Assembly: GCA_024400835.1 (NCBI GenBank)
Contig: JAKSMC010000021.1
Coordinates: 1 to 57,522, forward strand
DNA from: Bacteroidales bacterium
GTDB lineage: Bacteria; Bacteroidota; Bacteroidia; Bacteroidales; WCHB1-69
Length of the DNA: 57,522 nucleotides
Reading direction: 5' to 3'
Both the position numbers and the translations under genes were made by a program. This document shows, in pieces, positions 18,029 to 26,700 of this stretch. How positions within the stretch are numbered: position 1 is the stretch's first letter; each line of letters starts with the position of its first letter. The notes beneath the pieces were generated by a model. That model was not told where the DNA came from. It did not search any database and worked only from the letters and a program-made list of their open reading frames with translations.

Positions 18029-19186
18029 ATGTTATTCAAAGACGTCCTCGTAGACCCGCAGCTCAAGCAGCAGATTCTCAACCAAGTGCACGAACACCGC
18101 ATCAGCCATGCCCAGTTTTTCCTGGCGCAATCGGGAAGCCATGCCTTCGCATTAGCCATCGCACTGGCGCAATATCTCTGCTGCGAGCATCCTTCCGACG
18201 AGGACTCTTGCGGCGAATGCCCCTCCTGCAAACAGTTCGAGAAGCTCGCCCACCCCGACCTACATCTCTACTTCCCCAACTGCCTCACCAAGTCTGTGAA
18301 GAAAGACAACGAATCTCTGATGTTCGCTCAGGAATTCCGCGACTTCGTCTTCAAGCACAACTACTTCATCGAAATCCAAGACTGGCTGGCAGAACTGGAC
18401 GGCGAGAACAAACAGGCCACCATCAACATTCGCGACTGCTCGCACATCGTCAATCAGAACAGCATCCGTTCCTACGCCGGAGGCTACAAAATCTACATTC
18501 TCTGGAACGTTGACAGGCTCTATCACGCCGCAGCACCGAAATTGCTGAAAACTTTGGAAGAACCCGAAAACAAGTCCCTCTTCATTCTCATTTCCGAAAA
18601 GCCGGACTTGATTCTCAGCACCATTCTGTCCAGAACGCAGCTGGTCAAGATTCCGCGCCTGTCCAACGACCTCATTGCAGCACAGCTCAAGCATGACTTT
18701 CCGGACATAGACGACAAAACGGCTATGGATATCGCCATCTTGTCAGAAGGCGACTACAACAAAGCCGTAAAAGTACATGCTGATGACTCTGACCAGAAGT
18801 CCATGCTCAACACGTTTTCCCTGATGTTGAACAGCATCGTATCATTTGCCCAGCAACAGCCACCAGCCGTAGTCAAATATGCGGAAGTGCAGGAAGAGTT
18901 CGCCCATATCGTCGACCAAGGACGAGAGACACAAAAACAATTCGTGGGCTTTGTCTTGAAGATGCTGCGAAACATTCTCATGCTCAACACCAAGCATGAA
19001 AACATCGTCAAAGCGACAGAAGCCGAAATGAACGTCCTGCGCACTTTCAAAGGGGTCATAAACCTCAAACATGTATCCATTATGACGGAAGAATGCAACA
19101 AAGCCCTGTACCACATCGGCAGAAACGGCAACTCCGCACTGATATTCACAGACCTTTATTTCAAGATGGCGGCCGCTCTCAAATAG
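18029..19186 (+). CDS. holB: DNA polymerase III delta-prime-like subunit
   Basis: 385 residues. A clamp-loader type AAA+ fold with the zinc module CGECPSCKQF (Cys near 48-63), then HPDLHLYFP, YKIYILWNVDRLYHAAAPKL and LLKTLEEPENKSLFILISEKP, the delta-prime/gamma signature region, and an SRTQ-like LSRTQLVKIPRL. The P-loop position reads AQSGSHAFALA with no Lys, as expected for the non-hydrolysing delta-prime subunit. It works in the replisome as part of the sliding-clamp loader. Confidence 0.88.
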   Translation: MLFKDVLVDPQLKQQILNQVHEHRISHAQFFLAQSGSHAFALAIALAQYLCCEHPSDEDSCGECPSCKQFEKLAHPDLHLYFPNCLTKSVKKDNESLMFAQEFRDFVFKHNYFIEIQDWLAELDGENKQATINIRDCSHIVNQNSIRSYAGGYKIYILWNVDRLYHAAAPKLLKTLEEPENKSLFILISEKPDLILSTILSRTQLVKIPRLSNDLIAAQLKHDFPDIDDKTAMDIAILSEGDYNKAVKVHADDSDQKSMLNTFSLMLNSIVSFAQQQPPAVVKYAEVQEEFAHIVDQGRETQKQFVGFVLKMLRNILMLNTKHENIVKATEAEMNVLRTFKGVINLKHVSIMTEECNKALYHIGRNGNSALIFTDLYFKMAAALK

Positions 19187-19196
19187 CAGCACTCAC

Positions 19197-19403
19197 CTAC
19201 TCTGCAGCCGGCTTTTCCAGTTCTTCTTCAAGTTGTTTTATTCGTTCCAACAAAGCAGGACGAACAGGCAAGTCATGCGCTTCCAAATCACTGACAATAT
19301 TCTTCAGCAATTCCAACAAATCTTTTTTATCGTATGAGTTTTCCTTCATAGCAAAAAACGTGAACTCCAACAAGTTCGCCATCAAGGGATCTGGAAAGCC
19401 CAT
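19197..19403 (-). CDS. Small hypothetical helical protein
   Basis: 68 residues, or about 50 from the internal ATG at 19349 (MKENSYDKKDLLELL). Charged and helical, ending in a probable coiled coil (LLERIKQLEEELEK). No family recognised. Support comes from a -7-like box on the same strand (TAACTTTG then CGC) at 19605-19598, about 195 nt upstream. A 10-nt perfect inverted repeat (19358-19367 with 19418-19427) overlaps its beginning. It may be a small protein with a structured leader, or no gene at all. Confidence 0.3.
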   Translation of the reverse strand: MGFPDPLMANLLEFTFFAMKENSYDKKDLLELLKNIVSDLEAHDLPVRPALLERIKQLEEELEKPAAE

Positions 19404-19597
19404 CGACCAAACGAGAAGAGTTCACGTAATCGCGAACAACTTCCTTTCGTCTTAGTCGAAAATTTTCCAGATTTTAGATGGTCAGACAAAAGCAAATTGC
19501 TTATATATTTTGTAGACTATTTATCCTCTATTGTTCTATAAGTATTTAATTTTGTTAATAATTGTTGGTTATGATAATATGCTCTTTTTTGAGAGCG

Positions 19598-19605
19598 CAA
19601 AGTTA
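19598..19605 (-). promoter_or_regulatory. Possible -7 box in the holB-ispG gap
   Basis: TAACTTTG followed by CGCTC on the minus strand. The gap 19404-19684 is otherwise AT-rich with no gene that I can see. The box would drive the small ORF at 19197-19403. Confidence 0.35.
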
Positions 19606-19684
19606 TAAAAAAAATTCAAACGTCTTTGATTCAATCTCTACGGTTTCAATTTTACCGCAAAGACGCAGAGATAGCGCAAAGTTT

Positions 19685-21037
19685 CTATTTTTCAGCTGCA
19701 TGTTCCACCAACGACTGCAGTCTGTCCAGCGCATCCTCGATGGAGACAGCCTCCGTCAATCGTTTCTTGCCTTCATATACACAGACCAGCCCATGTGAAG
19801 CGCCGACGATGCCGTAGTCAGCATCAGCCATCTCACCGGGGCCGTTGACAATACAGCCCATCACACCGATTTTCAATCCCGGATAGTTCGGGAATCGTTC
19901 CTTCACCAAGGTGAGGACCGATTGGATGTCATACTGTGTCCGGCCACAAGACGGACAGGAGATGAATTCCGTTTTGCTCATTTTGATACGGCAAGCCTGC
20001 AAAATAGTAGCTTCCAGCGAAGCACACTGTTCAGCTGAGAAATTGGGATTCTGCAGTTGAACGTCTTGGATGTGGTATTTGAAATAACAATAGCCCGCCA
20101 AAGCCGCAGCCTTAGCCAACCATGTTTCGTAGTCGGGTTCCGCATCTTCGTAAATCATCTTCTTCTCCTCAACCAAGCAGGATTGCGGAGAAAGCGTACG
20201 GACAGCATTCACTAACTTGTGGGCAAACGGAGTTTCGTTTTCAGGAGCCTCCGTCAGGGACACGCGCACAGTGTCGCCAACTCCCATCATGAGGAGGGCG
20301 CCGATTCCTGCAGCGGACTTCACGCGGGCCTCTACCCCATTGCCAGCCTCAGTGACCCCGAGATGCAACGGATAGGTGCAGCCTCTTTTCTCCATCTCCT
20401 CATGGAGTTTCAGCGTGGCTTCCATCATCGTATGGACGTTGGAAGACTTCATGGAAATCACGACTTTGTGAAAATCATATTTTTCACAGATGTCAATCCA
20501 CTCCAGAGCGGATTGGACCATAGCGTTCGGCGTATTGCCGTAGCGCGTGACGATGCGGTCGCACAAAGAGCCGTGGTTGATGCCTAAACGTATCGTGGTG
20601 CCGTGCGCCTTGCAGATTTCGAAAAGCGGAGCAGCGCGAAGGGCCATGCGTTCCACTGCCGCAGCATATTCGCTGTCAGTGACGTCACGTTGCGAAAAAT
20701 TACGCTTGTCCACATAGTTGCCAGGATTGATACGGACCTTCTCGACGATGGCAGCCATAGCCTCAGCGACTTTCGGGTTGAAATGGACATCGGCCACCAA
20801 CGGCGTCATGATGCCTTCCGCACGAAGACGGTCCTTGATTTGTCGCATAGCCTCCACTTCTTTCAATGAGGGCACTGTCAGGCGAACCATCTCAGCTCCG
20901 GCGGCAATCATACGCTTGCACTGTGCCACAGAAGCCGCTACATCATTCGTATCGGTATTGGTCATTGACTGCACCACGACAGGCGCATCACCACCAATTC
21001 GAATGTTTCCTATGTTAAACGATGTCTTACTATTCAC
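19685..21037 (-). CDS. ispG: 4-hydroxy-3-methylbut-2-enyl diphosphate synthase
   Basis: 450 residues. Non-mevalonate isoprenoid pathway: reduces methylerythritol cyclodiphosphate to HMBPP with a [4Fe-4S] cluster. The TIM-barrel part runs to about 265 (VVVQSMTNTDTNDV, MVRLTVPS, VADVHFNPKVA, LGVTEAGNGVEARVKSA, GVGDTVRVSLTEAPE). The cluster ligands are Cys361 and Cys364 (SCPSCGRTQYD) and Cys395 (MGCIVNGPGE). The barrel motifs are of the plant/Bacteroidetes type, which usually carries a large inserted domain and exceeds 600 residues; here only about 85 residues (270-355) separate the two parts. It sits 15 nt downstream of thiL on the same strand. Confidence 0.95.
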   Translation of the reverse strand: MNSKTSFNIGNIRIGGDAPVVVQSMTNTDTNDVAASVAQCKRMIAAGAEMVRLTVPSLKEVEAMRQIKDRLRAEGIMTPLVADVHFNPKVAEAMAAIVEKVRINPGNYVDKRNFSQRDVTDSEYAAAVERMALRAAPLFEICKAHGTTIRLGINHGSLCDRIVTRYGNTPNAMVQSALEWIDICEKYDFHKVVISMKSSNVHTMMEATLKLHEEMEKRGCTYPLHLGVTEAGNGVEARVKSAAGIGALLMMGVGDTVRVSLTEAPENETPFAHKLVNAVRTLSPQSCLVEEKKMIYEDAEPDYETWLAKAAALAGYCYFKYHIQDVQLQNPNFSAEQCASLEATILQACRIKMSKTEFISCPSCGRTQYDIQSVLTLVKERFPNYPGLKIGVMGCIVNGPGEMADADYGIVGASHGLVCVYEGKKRLTEAVSIEDALDRLQSLVEHAAEK

Positions 21038-21052
21038 TGTTGACTTTGACTA

Positions 21053-22087
21053 TTAACTTTTAAAACCTTGCGCATGCAATTCCACATGAACATTGTCACC
21101 GGTGACAATGTGGCAGCCGGCGTGTTCTTCTTTTATGTAGCCGATAATGGAGATGTTTTCTATATTCTTTATCTTTTCAAAATCGGACTGTTTGATTGTG
21201 AACATCAGCTCATAGTCGTCACCGCCGTTGAGGGCGGCCACTGTATGGACGATGTCCAAATCCTTCAAGGTGACAAAGGTTTCTTCCGTCATCGGGAGTT
21301 TTTCCTCAAAGAGTTCACAGCCCACGTGTGAAGCCTTGCAAATCTGCATGACAGCTGCTGCGATGCCGTCAGAGACATTCGTCATCGTAGTGGGCAGGAT
21401 ATCTTCACGACGGAGTGCCTCTATGATATCGAGGCGCGGTTCCGGCCGCAACTGACGACGCAGCAGATAGTCTTTGCCCGTGAAGTCGGGTTGCACGTCC
21501 GGGTTCGATTCGAACACCTTCTTTTCTCGTTCGAGCAGGAGCAGGCCCGTGTAGGCGGCGGCAAAATCTCCGGAAACGCAAATCAGTTCATTCTCCTTGG
21601 CTCCTTCGCGGGTGACCATGCGCGCCGCTTCACACTCGCCAAGCGCCGTCACCGAAATTATCAAATCCTTACGGGAAGTGGACAAATCCAAGCCAACGAC
21701 ATCAACATGCGCATTGTCGCAACATGCCTGCACGCCCTCGAGCAGCTCGTTGACCGCCTTCAAATCGAAACGATTGGAGATGCAGACATTGAGCATCACC
21801 TGCGTAGGCACAGCATTCATGCCCAACAAATCGGCAATGGCAACCGTGACGACCTTATATCCGAGATGCAGCAACGGCACATAGGTAAGGTCGAAATGCA
21901 CATTCTCCATGAAGACTTTCGTCGTGGAAACCACGTGCTCTTCATTCGGGGCAATCACTGCCGCATCATCACCAATGCCAACTACTGTAGAGGCATTGGC
22001 ATTGGGAAAATATTTAGCCAACTCGGCAATCAAATCGTACTTGCCGAATTGCGGAGTTTCCTGTTTTATAGTATTTTCTTCCATCAA
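21053..22087 (-). CDS. thiL: Thiamine-monophosphate kinase
   Basis: 344 residues. Phosphorylates thiamine monophosphate to thiamine diphosphate, the last step of cofactor synthesis. Signatures: VVGIGDDAAVIAP (metal and ATP loop), STTKVFMENVHFDLTY, KVVTVAIADLLGMNAVPTQV, LICVSGDFAAAYTGL and NVSDGIAAAVMQI, and NGGDDYELMFTI near the C-terminus. No thiamine riboswitch is visible upstream. It lies in the minus-strand run between ispG and a small membrane protein, 31 nt from the latter. Confidence 0.93.
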   Translation of the reverse strand: MMEENTIKQETPQFGKYDLIAELAKYFPNANASTVVGIGDDAAVIAPNEEHVVSTTKVFMENVHFDLTYVPLLHLGYKVVTVAIADLLGMNAVPTQVMLNVCISNRFDLKAVNELLEGVQACCDNAHVDVVGLDLSTSRKDLIISVTALGECEAARMVTREGAKENELICVSGDFAAAYTGLLLLEREKKVFESNPDVQPDFTGKDYLLRRQLRPEPRLDIIEALRREDILPTTMTNVSDGIAAAVMQICKASHVGCELFEEKLPMTEETFVTLKDLDIVHTVAALNGGDDYELMFTIKQSDFEKIKNIENISIIGYIKEEHAGCHIVTGDNVHVELHAQGFKS

Positions 22088-22118
22088 TAGTAAAAATTAG
22101 TACAATAGATTTTTCGGT

Positions 22119-22439
22119 TTACAATTTCCCTTTGCTTTTCAAAATCCGCTTTGCCAAAGATGTGGAAATGATGCAAATCAAATAGTTGGATATGACAATC
22201 ATCAATATGAAAATCATATCCAAAGCAAAGCCGTCGGACAGGTGTTTTTTGGTTAGGAGACCTTTGATGACTCCTGCGATGATAAAGGATAGCGGAAGGG
22301 TGAAGACAAACGTCAGGGTGTTGCCACCTAATTTATAAGGTTTCCCCGTCATGGAAAGTTCTTGTAAGTACTTGTAATAAGCCCATACGGATCCTACCAT
22401 GAAGACAACGATAATCGATATGACAATAACCCACTGCAT
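22119..22439 (-). CDS. Small integral membrane protein, unknown function
   Basis: 106 residues with three predicted membrane segments (2-22 VIVISIIVVFMVGSVWAYY, about 45-62, about 72-92) and a basic C-terminus (KRILKSKGKL). I do not recognise a family. It lies between ybaK and thiL with short gaps (17 and 31 nt), so it is probably in the same transcript. Confidence 0.6.
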   Translation of the reverse strand: MQWVIVISIIVVFMVGSVWAYYKYLQELSMTGKPYKLGGNTLTFVFTLPLSFIIAGVIKGLLTKKHLSDGFALDMIFILMIVISNYLICIISTSLAKRILKSKGKL

Positions 22440-22456
22440 TTTTCAATCTTCTATGT

Positions 22457-22918
22457 TCAAACTAAATCTGCATACGAAGCGCCCACCAGACTGACGAGGT
22501 CATCGGGGGCCAATTGTATTTGGAATCCGACCTTGCCGGCACTGCAGAACATCGTTTCGCATAAAGTTGCACATTCCTCAACAAATGTAGGAAACGGTTT
22601 CTTCATGCCAACGGGAGAGCATCCTCCGTGAATATAGCCCGTCAAGGGCAGCAGTTCCTTCTGCTTAATCATCTGAATGCTCTTCACACCAGCGGCAGTC
22701 GCTGCTTTTTTCAAGTCCAACGTAGAGCATACCGGTATGACAAACACGTAATGTTCGTTGTTGTTGCCCACCGTCACCAATGTCTTGAACACACACATCG
22801 GATCTTCTCCCAACATCTTGGCAATGGTCTCACCGTCGGTTATGGTGGTGTCATAATCGTGTGGCGTGAAGGCAATGCCCTGCTGGGTCAATATGCGCAT
22901 TACATTGGTCTTTTCCAT
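22457..22918 (-). CDS. ybaK: YbaK/EbsC Cys-tRNA(Pro) deacylase
   Basis: 153 residues. Family signature: MRILTQQGIAFTPHDYD, then DPMCVFKTLVT with the conserved Lys, HYVFVIPVCSTLDLKKAA, and GYIHGGCSPVGMKK, the catalytic-pocket motif. It hydrolyses Cys wrongly attached to tRNA-Pro by prolyl-tRNA synthetase. It is free-standing, not fused to a synthetase. Confidence 0.92.
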   Translation of the reverse strand: MEKTNVMRILTQQGIAFTPHDYDTTITDGETIAKMLGEDPMCVFKTLVTVGNNNEHYVFVIPVCSTLDLKKAATAAGVKSIQMIKQKELLPLTGYIHGGCSPVGMKKPFPTFVEECATLCETMFCSAGKVGFQIQLAPDDLVSLVGASYADLV

Positions 22919-22984
22919 TTCAAGAAAATATAGATTTATCGGATGAAGAACTTTTACAGCATCCCTGATCGGGACAATTCCCCA

Positions 22985-23473
22985 CTATCTAAGTCTGTCT
23001 GCTGCGCGCACGAGTTCTTCGTCTTTCTTGATGAACTTGTTGGCGAGGAATAGGCAGATTGCTTCTACGAAGATGAGAATCAGTAGAAGAGCCTTGTGTG
23101 CGAACTGGAATTCGAATTCGGTATTGATGATGGTAAAATATTTCTTGAAAACGATGTCCGGACAAATCCACAGCATCACCATAAGGGTGACCAAATAGAC
23201 GATCATGTTGATAGAGACGAATTGGGTTTGGCGAACACGGTTTTTGTAGCTGAACAGCGCAACCAGGGAAAGTGCCGAACAAATCAGCAGGCAGAGTGCC
23301 ACATAATAGAGACGGATTACAGCATGGCCATCTGGCACATTTATTTTCAAAATGATGGAGTTATATAAATATTGAATATCCGCAGTATTCACATAGCCAA
23401 TCGGCATAAAAAGCAATACGATGGGGATAATGGCTGCTACGAGCAGGAAAATGGATTGAACTCTTTGTATCAT
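22985..23473 (-). CDS. DUF4293 membrane protein
   Basis: 162 residues with four membrane segments: an opening MIQRVQSIFLLVAAIIPIVL, a second around 55-75, a third around 92-110 and a last one around 128-148. The N-terminal MIQRVQSIFLL is the mark of DUF4293, a family found almost only in Bacteroidetes and of unknown function. Gap of 66 nt to ybaK downstream. Confidence 0.82.
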   Translation of the reverse strand: MIQRVQSIFLLVAAIIPIVLLFMPIGYVNTADIQYLYNSIILKINVPDGHAVIRLYYVALCLLICSALSLVALFSYKNRVRQTQFVSINMIVYLVTLMVMLWICPDIVFKKYFTIINTEFEFQFAHKALLLILIFVEAICLFLANKFIKKDEELVRAADRLR

Positions 23474-23509
23474 TTTAGGTTTGGGTTTGAAATTAATAAA
23501 TGTGAAAAA

Positions 23510-24118
23510 TTAGTTTTTTTTGGGAGCAGAGGACTGGAAAGTCTTGTTCAAAACAATAGGAGCAAGTTTGGTCGGTTTCTTGGTACCTATGTAAGGGGTG
23601 AGTTTGATTTTGACGTTAGATTCTTTGCCATTGCCATAATCAGAAAGGTTGCGTGCGAAGTTTACCACATCACCGACTTGGCCGTTTTTGATAATTTGGA
23701 CGATGTCGACTTTGAGAGGGACAGGCACGCGAGTTGTGCTTTTCGGGTTTACAGCATACGAGAAATTGCTGTTTTTACCAGAAGCTAAGGGATTGTTTTC
23801 CAGCAAAAGTTCATAATCGAAAGCAAAAACTTTTGCAGGTTGAGTCGTTTCGTTCTTCACATCCACGTTGAGGTTGGCAGAGACTCCGAAATCTTTGTTC
23901 TTAATGGCCGTCGCAGCCTTCTGAAGCATCGACAGGGAGAGGTCGGAAACGCTTTTGATATTACTGAGGTTGATGTCAGCCCAGGTAATATCCGAAATGT
24001 TTGCCATACTGAACTTGCAGTTGATGAGGTTGGCAATTTGAGCCAGACTGGCACAGCCGGCAAAAAGGGTGGCACAAGCAACAGCCACAATAATAGTGAT
24101 TTTTCTAAGAGTTTTCAT
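23510..24118 (-). CDS. Lipoprotein with LEA type 2-like domain
   Basis: 202 residues from MKTLRKITII. The lipobox is LFAGC with Cys at about 22. The mature protein has a conserved-looking beta pattern (FGVSANLNVDVKNETTQPAKVFAFDYELLL, then STTRVPVPLKVD) resembling the LEA type 2/water-stress fold of envelope lipoproteins. An upstream in-frame ATG at 24151 would add residues before the signal peptide and is unlikely. It follows the ABC ATPase gene by 71 nt. Function unknown. Confidence 0.65.
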   Translation of the reverse strand: MKTLRKITIIVAVACATLFAGCASLAQIANLINCKFSMANISDITWADINLSNIKSVSDLSLSMLQKAATAIKNKDFGVSANLNVDVKNETTQPAKVFAFDYELLLENNPLASGKNSNFSYAVNPKSTTRVPVPLKVDIVQIIKNGQVGDVVNFARNLSDYGNGKESNVKIKLTPYIGTKKPTKLAPIVLNKTFQSSAPKKN

Positions 24119-24189
24119 TTTATTCTGTTTTGTGGACTGATGTCCAACCATTTAATAAGCCTCAATCCGCGAGGCAGAGATGTCAAACA

Positions 24190-24843
24190 TTATGAGATCA
24201 CGCGGCCGTCTTGCAGCACGATTTTGCGGTCCGACAAGGAGGCCAGTTCTTCATTATGAGTTACAATAATGAAGGTTTGATGAAATTGGTCGCGGAGGTC
24301 GAAGAAAAGCTGATGCAGTTTCTTGGCATTGTCCGTATCGAGATTGCCGGAAGGCTCGTCTGCGAGGATGAGTTCCGGGTTGTTCATCAGGGCACGGGCG
24401 ACTGCCACGCGCTGTTGTTCACCGCCGGAGAGTTCGTTGGGCTTGTGGTCCACCCTATCCTTGAGTTTCAGGAAATCGAGCAATTCTGCAGCATGGACGA
24501 GAGCCTCCTTGCGACTTTTGCCGGCGATCATTGCGGGCAGAGCCACATTCTCCACCGCCGTGAATTCGGGCAGCAGATGGTGGAACTGATAGACAAACCC
24601 GATGTGCCGATTACGGAACTCCGAAAGTTGGTCGTCACTGAGTGTGCGCAAGTTAGTGCCGTCAATGACCACCTCTCCGCTGTCGGGGCGGTCCAAAGTA
24701 CCGATTAAATGCAACAAGGTGGACTTGCCGGCCCCGGAAGGACCGACAATCGTTACCACCTTGGAGTTTTCTATCGTAAGATTGATCTGCTTCAGCACAT
24801 GCAAGGTGCCGTAGCTTTTCTCGACGTTACGGATTTCAATCAT
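24190..24843 (-). CDS. ABC transporter ATP-binding protein, LolD-like
   Basis: 217 residues. Walker [11 protein letters not shown]-loop [16 protein letters not shown], signature [15 protein letters not shown], Walker [13 protein letters not shown] and switch His in [10 protein letters not shown]. The Phe-His-His-Leu after the Q-loop and the short length put it in the MacB/LolD/FtsE class, which drives lipoprotein release or related mechanotransmission. No permease gene is nearby. Its ATG overlaps the etfA stop by 1 nt (TAATG), an odd coupling to a metabolic gene. Confidence 0.88.
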   Translation of the reverse strand: MIEIRNVEKSYGTLHVLKQINLTIENSKVVTIVGPSGAGKSTLLHLIGTLDRPDSGEVVIDGTNLRTLSDDQLSEFRNRHIGFVYQFHHLLPEFTAVENVALPAMIAGKSRKEALVHAAELLDFLKLKDRVDHKPNELSGGEQQRVAVARALMNNPELILADEPSGNLDTDNAKKLHQLFFDLRDQFHQTFIIVTHNEELASLSDRKIVLQDGRVIS

Positions 24844-25850
24844 TATTTTTTGATTTCTTTGGCGAGACGAGCGGTAAGCAATGGAACAACCTTGTTGAGG
24901 TCGCAGACAATGCCTAAGTCGGCAACGCCGAAGATGGGAGCATATTTATCCTTATTGACGGCAATGATAAGGTCTGATTCCTCCATACCTGCCAAGTGCT
25001 GGATAGCACCGGAAATACCGAGAGCGAGGTAGAGGTCCGGACGAACGGTCTTACCGGTCTGGCCGACCTGACGGTCGTGATCGATAACGCCTGCGTCAAC
25101 CATAGCACGTGAAGAGGAGACTTCAGCATTCGGGAAAGTTTCTGCCAAGCTTTGAAGTTTTTCAAAACCTTCTTTGCAGCCTACGCCACGTCCGCCAGAT
25201 ACGAGGACCTTGGCTTCTGTGATATCGACTTTGCCCTTGTCTTCCTTAACGTTTTTCACCAAGCGGACTTTGAACTTGGAAGCATCGAATGTAGGTTTGA
25301 AGTCAACAACTTCGCCCTTGCGGGAAGCATCGCGTTGCATTCTCTGCATAACGCCAGGACGCACGGTGCTCATTTGCGGACGGTGGTTGGTACACATAAT
25401 GGTAGCCATCAAGTTACCGCCGAATGCCGGACGAGTCATCATCAATTCACCTTCTTCTGAGATTTCCAAACGGGTACAGTCAGCGGTCAAACCGGTGTTG
25501 AGATGGCAAGCCAATCTCGGAGCGAGGTCACGGCCGATAGTAGTAGCACCAATCATCAGGATGCTGGGTTTGTACTGCATCACCACTTGGTAGATAGCCT
25601 GTGAATATTGTTCGGTCAGATAGTCTTTCATTTCGGGTTCGTCGATGCAGAGGACTTCGTCAGCACCGTATTCAATCAGCATTTGAGCCTGGCTCTTAAT
25701 CTGATGACCGCAAAGAATGGCAACTACCTTTTCATTTAATATTGCAGCTAATTCGTGTGCTTTGCCGAGTAATTCCAAAGCAACGGATTGAATGACGCCT
25801 TCGCGTTGTTCTGCAAATACATATATATTTTTATAGTCAGATTTTTCCAT
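24843..25850 (-). CDS. etfA: Electron transfer flavoprotein alpha subunit
   Basis: 335 residues. The C-terminal FAD domain is clear: [39 protein letters not shown] region, [17 protein letters not shown] and [20 protein letters not shown]. The N-terminal half pairs with EtfB. It accepts electrons from the acyl-CoA dehydrogenase encoded upstream or, if bifurcating, passes them to both crotonyl-CoA and ferredoxin. It lies 16 nt after etfB. Confidence 0.95.
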   Translation of the reverse strand: MEKSDYKNIYVFAEQREGVIQSVALELLGKAHELAAILNEKVVAILCGHQIKSQAQMLIEYGADEVLCIDEPEMKDYLTEQYSQAIYQVVMQYKPSILMIGATTIGRDLAPRLACHLNTGLTADCTRLEISEEGELMMTRPAFGGNLMATIMCTNHRPQMSTVRPGVMQRMQRDASRKGEVVDFKPTFDASKFKVRLVKNVKEDKGKVDITEAKVLVSGGRGVGCKEGFEKLQSLAETFPNAEVSSSRAMVDAGVIDHDRQVGQTGKTVRPDLYLALGISGAIQHLAGMEESDLIIAVNKDKYAPIFGVADLGIVCDLNKVVPLLTARLAKEIKK

Positions 25851-25866
25851 AGTAGCTTTCTTTCGA

Positions 25867-26646
25867 TTAAATGATAAATTTTTCTTTCAGTTTGCTAACG
25901 ATGAGTTCGACAGCTTCTTCTGCGTCAACTTCGTAGAGTTGTCCCGGAGTTTTTTGAGGTTTCGTGAAGGATTTCTTCACGCGTGTAGGAGAACCGGAGA
26001 GACCCAGGCGGGCTTGGTCGACGTCGATTTGGTCGGCATTCCAGATTTCAACTTCCTTGTCGAAAGCTTCCATAATGCCCTTCACGCTCATATAGCGCGG
26101 TTGGTTGGCGGAAGCCAGCACGGTAAGGACGCAAGGTGTGGGGACTTCGAGGATTTGATGGCCTTCTTCGGTTTCTTTGGTAACCGTACAGATGTTGCCG
26201 TTGACTTCGAGGTCAGTGACGTAGGTCACTTGCGGCAGGTCGAGGTGTTGAGCCAGGGAAACGGGAACTTGAGCGGTATCACCGTCGATAGCCTGACGAC
26301 CGCAGATGATCATATCGTAATCGAGGTTTTTGAAAGCGCCAGACAAAGCATAGGAGGTTGCCAATGTGTCAGCACCAGCGAAACGTCTGTCGCTGAGGAT
26401 GATGGCACGGTCAGCGCCCATTGCGAAAGCCTCACGGCAGATAGCGTCTGCTTGAGGAGGTCCCATGGTGATTACTGTAACCTTGGCACCGAGTTGGTCT
26501 TTCAAACGGAGAGCCATTTCCAAGCCACCCTTATCATCAGGGTTCATGATGGAAGGCACGCCGTCACGAATCAATGTACCCGTCGTCGGGTTGATTTTGA
26601 TTACATTCGTATTCGGAACTTGTTTTATACAAACTATAATATTCAT
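25867..26646 (-). CDS. etfB: Electron transfer flavoprotein beta subunit
   Basis: 259 residues. Opening MNIIVCIKQVPNTNVIKI, then TGTLIRDGVPSIMNPDDK, AKVTVITMGPP and GADTLATSY. The nucleotide region CGRQAIDGDTAQVPVSLAQ has the DGDTAQV form seen in clostridial, NADH-linked (bifurcating) Etf proteins rather than the AMP-binding mitochondrial type. It forms a heterodimer with EtfA and serves the neighbouring acyl-CoA dehydrogenase. The bifurcating role is inferred from this motif and the gene set. Confidence 0.95.
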   Translation of the reverse strand: MNIIVCIKQVPNTNVIKINPTTGTLIRDGVPSIMNPDDKGGLEMALRLKDQLGAKVTVITMGPPQADAICREAFAMGADRAIILSDRRFAGADTLATSYALSGAFKNLDYDMIICGRQAIDGDTAQVPVSLAQHLDLPQVTYVTDLEVNGNICTVTKETEEGHQILEVPTPCVLTVLASANQPRYMSVKGIMEAFDKEVEIWNADQIDVDQARLGLSGSPTRVKKSFTKPQKTPGQLYEVDAEEAVELIVSKLKEKFII

Positions 26647-26700
26647 TTTGTAGATCTATTTTGGTGAATGAACCTATTGCAAAACAGGTTCTGAATTCAA

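Noticed and set aside
17989..18513. 174-codon frame in another phase of holB
   Set aside because: Arg/Pro/His-rich frame-shifted copy of holB codons; it starts inside the holB promoter.
22080..22130. Thiamine (TPP) riboswitch upstream of thiL
   Set aside because: The gap is only 31 nt and has none of the conserved TPP aptamer sequence.
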